A DNA stretch of 64,000 nt, from positions 4,980,498 through 5,044,497 of the forward strand of contig NC_064045.1 of the NCBI RefSeq assembly GCF_932526225.1. The letters run 5' to 3'. The position numbers and the translations under genes are program-made. Origin of the DNA: Nematostella vectensis (taxonomy: Eukaryota; Cnidaria; Anthozoa; Actiniaria; Edwardsiidae). Positions 35,950 to 50,791 of this stretch are shown in pieces. Below the pieces are notes generated by a model that ran no database searches, was not told the DNA's origin, and saw nothing but the letters and a program-made list of their open reading frames with translations. Every line of letters starts with the position of its first letter. The stretch's first letter is position 1.

Positions 35950-38030
35950 AAGATCCAAAGATGCATGTTATTAGTGCAGTTGAAGGCGAGTAATGACTGC
36001 ATGTTTTACTACAGCTTCAATTTCCACCAAGTTATCTTGGAAAATCATCTCAGCTTGGGTTGATTTCCCTGTATTTACTCATGTTTACATTTGTGACCCG
36101 AGTGCGAGACACGCGGCTCAAAGTGCTGACTGCTTTAGACTCATACAGCTTACTTCAAGACGTAATTAAATGTGCTCTGGACAATCATGAATGGACTCGA
36201 GGTATTTACCTTGATTGCTTAATCTATTTTGAAGTGGGAGTAGTTTGAAACAATTGATGGAAATCGTCTCCTACAAATCGCTTTGTCTATGAATCTACTT
36301 TGCATCGGACACTTGACCGGCTACCCTAAAATGAATTTTGTTTTCTTACTATAAAATATCTTGATCTCTCTCATTGAAATACATTTCAATAAAATTATAT
36401 TGTTAATACAATAGGGCTCACTTTGGGTTTTAAAATAAATTTACCCCTAAGTGATAGTACATTTGAATATTTGAAGATAGAACAATCAGCCCTGTCTACT
36501 TTCATGGAGCACACCTCGAGTCCACCCCACACCTGAAGAGATAATGCTCTTACCTTTCTTGCCCCAATCAGTAATGGCATTTACAATAAAAAACAAGATT
36601 AATTTTTTTTTTAATTATATCCAAAGTAGGCAGTAAAATCTTTGTCATACATGTCACACAAACAAGTTGAAGATCTCAGGTATCCCAGTCAACCCTGCGC
36701 GCAGGGTCTAGTTATAATTCGAACACTGCCAAGCTAACGGTCACAAATTATAAGTCTTCTGTAAAATTGCTTATCTCTGACCCACAGTCGGTTAGAAAAA
36801 AAAACATTTTTGCACAGGCACAGGTAACAAGACAGTTATATTAAGAGATTGATGAATCAGTGATTTTGCTGGCCACTCGCGTTTGCGGTGCAAAATTTTG
36901 AATTATCTAACGCATCTGCATAAATTATTCTTGCGCTGTTATAAAAATGCTCGTATTTTAGAGCGCACACAGCTTGGTATAGCATTTTACTATAAATCGA
37001 AACATTTAAGGTGGTCAAGTCTAGGAATTTCATTGCCATAACGCCATGAGAAGCCTGTAAAATATAGGCCCAACTCCAAAACGTCAGAAATGCAAACTAA
37101 ACATCACCAGACCCGGATACTAATAGATTCCTCTAAGGCATAGACGACCTTCAAAAGCGCATCCAAGCAATGTAATAGAATTGACTCTTTTGTCAAAATA
37201 TCAACCTTGATTTCAGACCAATTCATAAACAAATGCTTAAACTTAGAAACATTTCTTACCAAAAAAGACACAAAATTCCGAACTACAAATAGAGACAAGC
37301 AAACACTGATCAAGTTACAAATAGATACCTTTATTGCGCTCCGTCAGGTCCCATTTTACAGCAATCAGTCAATAATCAATGCTAGAACCTCCATTAGAAG
37401 CGAGTCACCATGTTTAGCCTAGTTTGCATGCCTGCACTGCATCATGGGAGTCTTGGAAACACCTTGACAGACAGGCGGGCAATCTCCTCCCCCAGAATCA
37501 GAACAGTTTTTTTATAAGTCTCTTTGCCCCGAAGCCAAACAAAACATTTCCAGGTCCAAGGAACCCAGAATAAGAATGAAAACAATTTTTGAATAAGGTT
37601 TGGTAGCAAAGATGGCCCACATTGGAGAGTATGAGGCCATTCACCAGAAAATTCCTTTCTCACTTGGTGAAGCCCAGACAAGGAATTATCCCATTGAATC
37701 TACCTCAACGTGCAAACATCCATAAGCACAGCATTAATTATGCCCAAACAGACTTTATGATGTCCTAAGGCACTCTCCAGATGTGAAAAAGCTGTAATTT
37801 TTAAGCAAATTACAAGCAAAACTGTTGTAAGCAACAGGCTGTAGCAGTGCCGTCGCTAGAAAGAAAAGGCACCGCAGTGCATTGTTGGAAACTTCAAGGC
37901 ATACCGTCTTGGGTCAGCGGTAGCTTAGCTTAACTGGTAGTGTTGGACTTGAAATAGGGGGGGGAGGTTTCTCTTTTCAGTCTGTTTTTCTTACAATGTT
38001 GCTCAAAAGTACCCAGGAGTGAAAGGGTTA
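35950..38030. other. Gene-poor stretch inside the 35.5-40.6 kb segment
   Basis: Two minus-strand frames (37104-37313 and 37442-37681) are open for 60-80 codons and could be decayed or real exons, but no domain is recognised. A tRNA-Ser-like fragment lies at 37917-37965 (AGCTTAACTGGTAGTGTTGG followed by ACTTGAAAT). Nothing else is supported. Confidence 0.35.
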
Positions 38031-40474
38031 AGTAATGCTCCGTGTAAGAACTACGGTGAATCGATAGGTCCTGCGGCAATAGGGGTTCGTTATCTTTTTA
38101 ACTAATCTAATTAATATTGCTATGCTTATTGGTTCAAGACGCTCTGCCCGCCAAATTTGAACTTTGGAGTCACATTTCTCTGAAATAAGTGCTCTTGCAC
38201 TCATATTCATTAGGGGGCTTAGGTTCGAAGTAAGAAAGCTTTCAACCTTTGCATTTTTGTTAAAATCGTATGTTCGGAGCATGGAGAAATCCCTTTCGGA
38301 TATCTGCTAATAACTTTTTATACTTCACTTATTACAATTTTGCACTTTGTCTCTTGCCAAAGCAAACATTCCGCTGGCTCTACGTGTGAAAATACGGTCT
38401 CACATTTCCAAAAGCCTGTTAGTGCGGTAGAATTTAGCTTTCCAAAGAAAGTCACTTTTTCTTTCAAAGATTTTTGACAACGTTTTCCATGTTAAGATTG
38501 ACAACTAAAACGATTCACGCCTTTAAATAAAGTTTCCAATTTTGCTTTATTCGATCCTCAATACAACTATTATCGCATACAAGCCACAACAATAAAGTTT
38601 ACTGGAATTCACAGCAGTAGCAGTCCTCTAATTATTATTTCATCGACACAGACAGAACGCACAATATTTTCTTAAAACAAGCCGCAAGCAAGGTTTGTTC
38701 CATAAGCTCATTGATGAAGTCGAGAGTGTCCAGCTTATAATCGGGGTCTCTGTCTTCGATACATAGTAGGCCATGAGGACTCACGGAAAATTTCTGCGAA
38801 GAAATTGTAATTCTTCTGGCTCCAGACGGGCTGCATTTATATTCACTATTTCTTTCAGCTTTTTGCATCCGCATAAGCATTCCACTGCTCTTACTGACAA
38901 TTGCGGGTTATTGCTGATATTTATATTTTACAATTTTCTAAAAAAATATCTTCGCTTCACCAAACGCCGTATCTTCTACTTCAATGCATCGTTCTATGTC
39001 CTTTAGTTCTATGTCCCTTAGTTTAGTTGATGCTTTCATGAGTCGTACAGCATCAACTGACGACGGCAAAATTTGCCCTAGTGCAGAGGTTTCCTCAATG
39101 TCCTGTAAAAAAAGTACACACAAACTTAAGATTCCTTCTCAACTTCATTTCTTGAATATCAGAACTTATAAAAAATACAAGGCAACTACAGTCAACTCCC
39201 TCAGAAGCAGACACGTCAGGAACCAAAAACAGTGTTACAAGGGCTGTCAGCTAATGAAAATGAAGAAAGACATTGTTTGAATGGAAAGGAAGACAAAACC
39301 CTGCATTTTGTTAAGTTATCCGCTTACAATTTTTTCACTTAGACGGGAGTTTGCTGTACCTCAATTTCAGGGTGTCAAACCCCAGGATGTTTCGCTACAT
39401 TCGGGTTTGTTGGTATTTACATTTCACCCAGCTTATAAATCAGGCTCACATAACTTATATTTACATATTTACATCGTAAACTCAAATGGCAACTTCCCGT
39501 AATAAAACTCTTTTAGTAAAATAGAACGAGTAAAGTATTTCGTTCCCTTCTGAACCAATTATTTGTCTCTGAAGCACTTATTGACCTATGAATTTTTTAC
39601 CTGGAATGGTTCTAACGCGGCTTCAGCAGCGGCGCTGGTCTCAGAGGTTTCCGGTTGGAAAAACACGCTGGAACTTGAGGCAGTTTCATCTCTACAGCTC
39701 TGCAATTTTTATTTTCGAAATAAAAAACAAATTGAAAAGGAGGATCAAGACTGGTCAAGACAGTACAGAAACAGCAGAATCTATACGGCAAGCGACAGAA
39801 CATTGACTTTGAGAAAGATAATTTTTCTCACCTCCTGTGAAGTTTTCATGCGTTTGTTTCCAAGCTCCAAATCGACTCGCTGTCGACAGTATGTACAAAT
39901 GCTTCTAGACCAGCCCTTTTTGCCTTTGTCATCTAGCTCCAAGAAAACTTTCTCTACTCTGTTCGCCTTTCTCAGGGACCTCTGTTCCACATCTGAAGGC
40001 TTACTGCCACACCAAGCCTCGTGGTTTGGGCAGCAACATGCCTGCCTTTTGAACACCATAACAAGCTTTTCTAACTTCTCGGACAAAGTTTGCAAGCAAA
40101 CAGAACTCAGAAGCGTTTCTTTAAAGTATATACAATAGATTTTCAAACTATTTTCGAAGAGATAATGAATAACGAGAGACTTGTCTTAATATATCGAGGA
40201 GGAAGCATGTAGAATTCAAAATGGCGACGTGAGCGCTAGGTCGGAAATGTAACTTCCGAACATACGATTCGGACAAAACTCGGGGATAAGTCGTAACAAT
40301 GCAACCTTTGTTTTATTCTTAATTTAAATGTTTGTCAATCAATGGATAAGATACGGAAAACACCCGAAGATGTATTTTAGCCAATCAGAGGGCAGGATTT
40401 TACTGAAGTTTTATAGCTACTTCTGCGCATGCGTTGCCGCAGGGTACCGTAGTTCTTACACGAACCATTACTTA
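38031..40474. mobile_element. TTAA-ended inverted-repeat element carrying an orphan gene
   Basis: The left end reads TTAAGTAATGCTCCGTGTAA then GAACTACGGT. The right end (40445-40474) is its inverted complement with two or three mismatches. A second copy of the left 240 bp, about 93% identical by eye and also starting at TTAA, sits at 58049-58285 without the gene, so this end is repetitive. The five-exon gene 38635-40059 lies wholly inside. Confidence 0.5.
38635..40059 (-). CDS. Unrecognised Cys-rich 230-aa protein, five exons
   Basis: I do not recognise this protein. Five exons with consensus splice sites join in phase: 39832-40059, 39601-39699, 38961-39102, 38785-38893 and 38635-38749. They total 693 nt. 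Exon 1 starts MVFKRQACCCPNHEAWCG and ends with ICTYCRQRVD, a Cys/His pattern suggesting a small zinc-binding module (about residues 8-63). Exon 2 is Ser/Ala/Glu-rich. Exons 3-5 are helical-looking and include AVECLCGCKKLKEIV and LEPEELQFLRRNFP. There is no signal peptide or membrane segment. The multi-exon phase agreement argues that it is a real gene. Its position inside inverted TTAA-ended repeats raises the possibility that it is transposon-encoded or captured. No transposase motif is visible. Confidence 0.55.
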
Positions 40475-40650
40475 ATTTGGTTTAGAATATGACATTTGAA
40501 TCGTAGCACTCGAGCAATTGTCCTTACATATTGACTCTTTGACGGCTGATTGATAACTGATTGTTCTTGACCCCGGGGTGGGAGGAGCTTTCCCTTTTAT
40601 AGCGGAACCTCGTGTTTAACTGACACTGGCGCATATCATTAGATGCTTAA

Positions 40651-40735
40651 CAGACCGTTTTCATGATGTTGCGCGCGCACCCAAAATGCCAAAGACTGGC
40701 AGGCAACAGCTGATCTAAAATGGCGTAAGGATATA
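40651..40735. mobile_element. TAGACCGTTTT-family MITE, partial copy
   Basis: CAGACCGTTTTCATGATGTT then GCGCGCGCACCC, then a GGCAACAGCTGATC block, match the left arms of 25442 and 52091. No right end is seen. Confidence 0.5.
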
Positions 40736-42349
40736 AAAAAGTTGTTGTATAGGTGATACGGTACTATATTTCGCAGGCACTAAATATCGCGAAAAAAGGT
40801 CTGCATATTTCGCAGGACTTAAATTTCGCGTCTTCAGGGCAAAATTATCATCTGAACGGTAGAAAAATATCAAAAGTCACTCCATATGTTTTGGATTTTA
40901 CGAACATTAGAATTTCATCTTTTTTCGGGGCTTTGGATCGCTGCTTCTCGATATAAGCGTTTGTTTGATTGTTTGTTTGTTATTACGGAAACCAGGAGGG
41001 TTTCCACCTTCTTTTCTACTCAGTTTCCATTGGTACCCATTTCGCCATCTTAGATTCGGACCGAGCTGTTTGGATGATATAGTCACGTGACCTAAAGTCA
41101 TTCTGCGATTTGATGAGCATACAAATCCGACCAGTCACATACTAGCTTTACCTACTACGTCTTTATAATTAATTACGTTATTAGCTGGGTTTAGAGCATA
41201 AAATAGAGAGCAGAAGAATCCTTGACACGTACCTAAATCAAGAAAGAACTTCTGTCATGTTTGAGAAACACTGAAAATCGCTAAAAAGGTAAGAAAAAAC
41301 AGGGTCTCGTAGCCTGGTAACTTTCTTCAAAGGAACGCAGATCAAATCAAACTTCATGTGTTAATTAATCACTTAAGCACATCTTAGGTGGAAGATTTCC
41401 GATCACAATCGCAAGCAGACAGAAATAAAACCGTTAAGCTAGACATTTCATTAGTTTTCTATAATCACTGACTAAGTTTTGTAAACCTTTAAGTTAAACA
41501 TAACATTGAGATTCGTTTTATCTTCTTTTCTTTTTGTCGCCGGCGCATTCTTTTTACCCGGTTTGTTTTGTATTGTTTTTGTTGCTGGGTTATATATTTA
41601 GGGAAAACTTGACATACGCTGATACGCTGATAAATTATGCAAAACTAACGGCCACATTGCCAAGTTAATTAACTGAGAGAAAATCACAAAAAAATGAATA
41701 AATTAATTAAATAAAGATGTCTTGAAACATCAACAGCACAAAAACAATTGTATTTTCCATCTAACCTGAAAACTTAAAGGATTACAAATAGAGACTGGAA
41801 ATATATTAAGGCAAAAAAAGTTTCTCATTTTTATGCATGCGTCATGTCAAAAAGTCAAAGTCAAGAGCCAAATTGATTATGTTTAGTTTTATAACTTTAA
41901 ATATAGTCACTGATCTGCAAATAGTCTGGGAGTAATCATGAAGTATCAATTAAGGGAAACAAAAATTAAAATTACAATGACGAGATAAGAACATAAAAAC
42001 ACAAATGCAGAAAAGCATAGTAACAAACAAACAAACAAATCTAAGATCAGGGAATTCATGAAACTAAGGCATACGAATTCACGCCAATGATTATCAATGA
42101 GTTATTTCGTCATGCTCTAATACACAAGTAAATTCAAGGCGCTTAAAAAATCTCACAGAAACGCATGCTTCTTCAGTTTCCACAGGGAACCGAAATTGTA
42201 TTGAGTCTTTTACCAATATAAATAAAATAGATAATCATTTAGCAGGGAGATAACTAAATTTGGTTGGATAGAAGGGTAAAGTGATCAAAATCCATTTTTT
42301 ACAACACCAAAACGGGAACGCCTAAATATTTTTATGTTTTCCTTTTTAG
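40736..42349. other. Upstream region of the PAN-EGF-discoidin gene
   Basis: AT-rich, no coding exon. A probable non-coding first exon ends at 41288 (…CGCTAAAAAG followed by GTAAGA). It would pair with the acceptor CTTTTTAG at 42343-42350. A TATA-like ATAAAATAGA lies at about 41198. Confidence 0.4.
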
Positions 42350-42362
42350 ATTAAAATACACA

Positions 42363-46444
<4,082 letters not shown>

Positions 46445-47509
46445 CTGCCTTTTGTTGCACGCCGAGTAAACTTTATACCATGTTTATATTTATATTTTAC
46501 TTTTGATTAAATACACATTTCACTTTACAAGATGGCGGACCATAGCAGGTCCCGGATGTGCACAGGCGGCCATGTTGTGCCTTTGTTCGAAAACTCTGTA
46601 ATTGTAAAAGTCCGTACCGAGCAAAAAAACTAATATTTTGACCACACGCGTGCTTCATGGGCTTCTTTGTAGAAAAGTATGACTTTCAAGTAAAGTGTAG
46701 TTTGAGTAAACAGTGCTGTACATTACCATTTTTGGTAATATCGATTTACCTACTTATTATGCAAATATTCAAAATGGCCGCGCGGAGTTTGAAACTTGAA
46801 TTCGAGACGTCGCATCGCAAAAAGCGACCAAAACAGTAAAATATCCTGCTCTATACCAAGTTTCATATTAGATTGATGAGTTCCTGTGTTCGAAAGTAAA
46901 ATATCGTTTGGGAAACCTTTTCAAATTGAGCGCTTTTATTGGAGACTGCCGTAAAATCGAACTCTTTTCGTAATGTTTACGTTTAGAAAAAGAGGAATAT
47001 GAGTGTGATGGACGAAATTCTACGGCTTAGAACCTTGACAGGATTAAACTAGGATAAATGAGGATTATGGCATACTAAAACAATTTTCACCACAACCCGA
47101 AATGAGTACCCACAAGGTGTGGTAAAAGTTGAGAAGAGCGGAGGTTGAATTGTGAGAACGAAAGTGCGAGTCAAGGCCCAACGTCTATACTTCAACTGGG
47201 AAAAATCGCCGAAGATAGGTATGAAAATCCGTGTAAACATTTAGCCAAAAAGCATTTTACCCTTCCCTGGGGGTCTCTGGGGGTTCGCTTCTTATCATTC
47301 TTTGCCAAAATGTCTTGCCCTGCGACCACTACAACAACATGGGGGAGGCACTCTAGCTGCAAACGTGACTGTTGGTTCCGACAGATACGAATATTTTATG
47401 CCCCCAAAAGAATGGAACCGCGCTACCCCTAAAAATATACCCGCATCTGAATTCTATAACCAAAACTCCACCAAGAATAGATAGCCCCTCCCCTTCCCCC
47501 CAAAAAAGT

Positions 47510-49180
47510 AACCCAAACCTGAGTTCAATTCGTAAAACATACAAAAGCTTGAAACTTGCCAGTACCGTAAAAAATACTATAGATTAGAAGGAAAATTTGC
47601 TTATCAAATTTAATTTATTTATATTCCCTTTTATAAATATCCTTTTCACCTCCAAGGCCCTAGTCATCAAACCCGGTACAATTTTACTTCCTTGTCTTCG
47701 CACCTTGTGTGAGCACACCACATGTGACATGACCTCAGCCATCACAACCTCACTCCCCTTACCATGCATTTCTCAACCTTTAATTTTACACCCTATGGCT
47801 TTTTGTCTGCACACACCATAAAATAGCGCTCATTGAGTAAGCGCATCACATAGCCACTCAAACCATTTCCCCCCTTTAAATCTAATGCTAGAGGGGCATA
47901 ATATGTTAAAATAAGCATTTGCAATAAGAACTTTTTGATAAATTAGCCCACCCCCCCCCCCCTACTCATCCTCAAAAATACACAAACCTGAGTTCTATAC
48001 ATAAAATATACCAAGCATAGAAACTTACCTCCCAAACCTAAATTCTATAGCCCAAGCATACAAAATCTTGCTATAAGGGAGCTTCAACTCTCAGATTTGC
48101 TTATTAAATAAAATCAATTTTATTCCATTTTTATAAAAAAGACAACAAACAAACTCTGTGCAACTGACACTGACACTGAGAAGAAAAAATGGGCCTGAAG
48201 TATCACCAAATATAAATATTTATTTTCCATACAGTATGATATCTATTACTGCACCCACATACACCAAGAATCTTTAAGGCCTAGTAGTCAAACCTGGTAC
48301 AAGAGGGGTAAAAAAAGAGCATAATATGCTAAAATAAGCATTTGCGATAAGGACTTTTTGTCAAATTAGCCCCCCCCCCCCAAAAAAAAAATTACCCAAA
48401 CCTGAGTTCTATACATAAAATATACCAAGTATAGAAACTTACCTCCCAAACAAATACCCAAACCTAATTCTATACCCCAAACATATAAATTCTTACTATC
48501 ACTATATAGTTTCAGAAGGAGCTACAACACTCAGACTTGCCTATCAAATCAAATTAATTTAATTCCCTTTTTGTAAAAATAAACACTCTTTGCACATATA
48601 ATAGAGACTGATGAGAAAAAAATGGGCCTAAAGTATCACCAAATATGAATGGATAATTTCCATATATCTGCACTAGTAAAGCTTGGAGCCTCTGGTTACC
48701 AGGGTATAACTACACTCCCATTCTCCTATTATCTCCAAGGCCTAGTTATCAAACCTGGTACAAGTTTACTTTGTCTTCACAACCTGTGTCAGCACCCCCC
48801 ATGAGACATACCCTTAGCCACCACCCCTTTGCCCTTACCACGCCTTTTCCTCACCCTAGTTTACACTCTATGCCTTTTTCCATTTGTCTGCACACACAAT
48901 GAAATACCCCCTCAATGGCTCTAACTCTAACACAGGTGTTAGAACCTGTGTATTAAGTACGAATTGTGTCACAAAACTTCCTTTGTTTGATAAAAAGAAT
49001 CATGATGAAAACAGAGCTGAATACAATGAAGTCCTTTGGGGATGGTTCTGACACTGAGGTATACATACACACCTCATTGAATAAGCACATTACATAGCCC
49101 CTCAAACAAGCGCCCCCTCTAAAATCCATTTATAAAAAAAAACATAATGTGAGCATTTGTGGTAATGACTTTTTTACAAC
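47510..49180. repeat. Three diverged tandem copies of a ~400-700 bp unit
   Basis: Each copy has the same order of blocks: CCCAAACCTGAGTTC, then ACTTACC(TCCC), then CTTATCAAAT…TTTAATT. AAGGCCTAGT(C/T)ATCAAACC follows, then TGGTACAA. The first two copies end with AAAATAAGCATTTGC and AAATTAGCCC before the next begins. Spacing varies because copies 1 and 3 retain an inner block (CTTACCACGCC/CACACACAAT) lost from copy 2. Confidence 0.7.
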
Positions 49181-50489
49181 GAGTAATAGCAAACTAATGC
49201 AGCAATGTATAATAGCTGACATCCTTGAGTTTTACTGATCATAGCAAATCTATTTATTCCAGGATCAAATATAAACATTAAAACAGTACTTTCATGAAGT
49301 GTCTTTTAATTGCATACAATAAACAGCGACTCGCGGCCATTCTGTATAGGATTTAGCTTCATTTTTTAATGAGACTCGCTGCCATCTGTAGAAGATTCAT
49401 TTTAGTTTCAATATCCCAGCTAAAATTTCTTCTAGGGGTGTCTTCATTCCGAGTGTGAAGGCAAGATAAATCCAGGGAAATTCTGTGCAGTTGTATGACT
49501 TGATGAAACGTACAACTAGATAATTGGTGATCAATGTTATAGCCTGCTAGCAGTGGCTTACCCTTCCGCGTTCATTACAGTACGATTCGGTGAAGTCGTA
49601 AAAATAACCCTGCAAATGAGGTCTGTTGCCGATGAGAAACAACACATATCTGACGCACTGAGTCAGTGAAATCCCTGCTTAAACAGATAAGAAGAAATCA
49701 CTGCTAGCAGAGAGTTAAAAAGCGGCGTTCAACATGATTTTCCCGATTCGACGGAACCGCCATTTTGTTTTCCTACTCTGAGTTGAGGCGTGTCCGCGTG
49801 AGACTGGGCATGGTAATACTCATCTCTGATTGGTTAATCAGATTGTCTATCAAATATAACCAAAAATGGTAATGTTCCGCAATTGTAAAGTTAACACTCG
49901 CATATAAGAACCTACACGCAGAAATCTGGCATTTCTAAGCATCCTTTTTATAAGAACTTCATCAGCCTGGTGGGGAAGAATAGGTTCTTATTAATTCTGT
50001 AAAATAGCTAATGTGAAAACCTATTCAGTGTGATCTTGCAAATTCTACTTTTTATATACTGTACGCGGCTGTTTTCATTACGCATTTTATTGCGAAAATC
50101 AATTGTTTGACTGTTTGATTTAGTTGCATTCGTAGGAAAACTGATAGAATAGACGAAGACTATGTTTTGCCATAGTCTGGTTTGGCAATTTCAACGTCAC
50201 TGCATGAATATTCCGTGCAATTCGGCGCTCTCTTATTGGCTGGCGGTCTAACAGCCACCGTAACTGCGAAATAGCTTCCGCGTCCTAAAACCAGTAAGCG
50301 GCTCGGAAACGATAAACACAAAGCGCACGTGTGCATGAAAACGTGTGTAACAGTTGCTTGTAAAGTTCCTGAAAAAAAATTAATTAAGACCCGAAATCAT
50401 CCGAGCATTGTGTCAGCATCTTTCTCTTTCACTGTACACAAGTGGTAAATAGCAAGAGAAACAAATTGTATTTCTTATAACCTTTCCAG

Positions 50490-50770
50490 GCCCGTACCCA
50501 GGATTTTTTTTTTTTTTTTTTTGGGGGGGGGGAATCCGAAAAAGTGGAGCTAATTTTTTCTGGGGGGGGGGCAGTGAGATCTCTGATAAAAATCTGACCA
50601 CCCCCGAAAAAAGGGGATTTTGAGCGGGGGGGGGGGGGGGGGGGAGGGTTCGTTTAGCCCGCATCGGTACTCAATTTTTCTTCATTAGAGCGGACCTTCC
50701 AGTCGAGCGGGAAGGAAGCTCTTCCAACCCACTCCACCACCATCCCCCCTCCCCCCCTGGCTACGGGGCT
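50490..50770. mobile_element. G-rich palindromic MITE (CCCGTACCCAGGA ends)
   Basis: The inverted ends GCCCGTACCCAGGATT and CCCTGGCTACGGGGC flank several poly-G tracts. Same type as 45680-45850. Confidence 0.5.
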
Positions 50771-50791
50771 GTATAAGGAATCATTGCGATA

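Larger units (their letters stand above)
35481..40619. mobile_element. Segment bounded by TTAA-ended ~50-bp inverted repeats
   Basis: The left end reads TTAAACACGAGGTTCCGCTA (35481-35500). The right end at 40600-40619 is the exact inverted complement, and similarity continues inward through AAAGCTCC and CCACCCC.GGG for about 50 bp. The 5.1-kb interior contains another TTAA-ended inverted-repeat pair and an orphan gene. It may be one large transposon, or two unrelated copies of a short MITE in opposite orientation. Confidence 0.45.
46445..50791. other. Intergenic region between convergent discoidin paralogs
   Basis: No gene is supported. The 46.45-47.5 kb part is unremarkable AT-rich sequence. 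47.5-49.2 kb is a three-unit diverged tandem repeat. 50.48-50.77 kb is a G-rich element beginning GGCCCGTACCCAGGA and ending CTGGCTACGGGGCTG. Confidence 0.5.

Noticed and set aside
37917-37965. Functional tRNA-Ser
   Set aside because: Only the D-arm and anticodon-arm-like part is present; the rest is replaced by a G-run.
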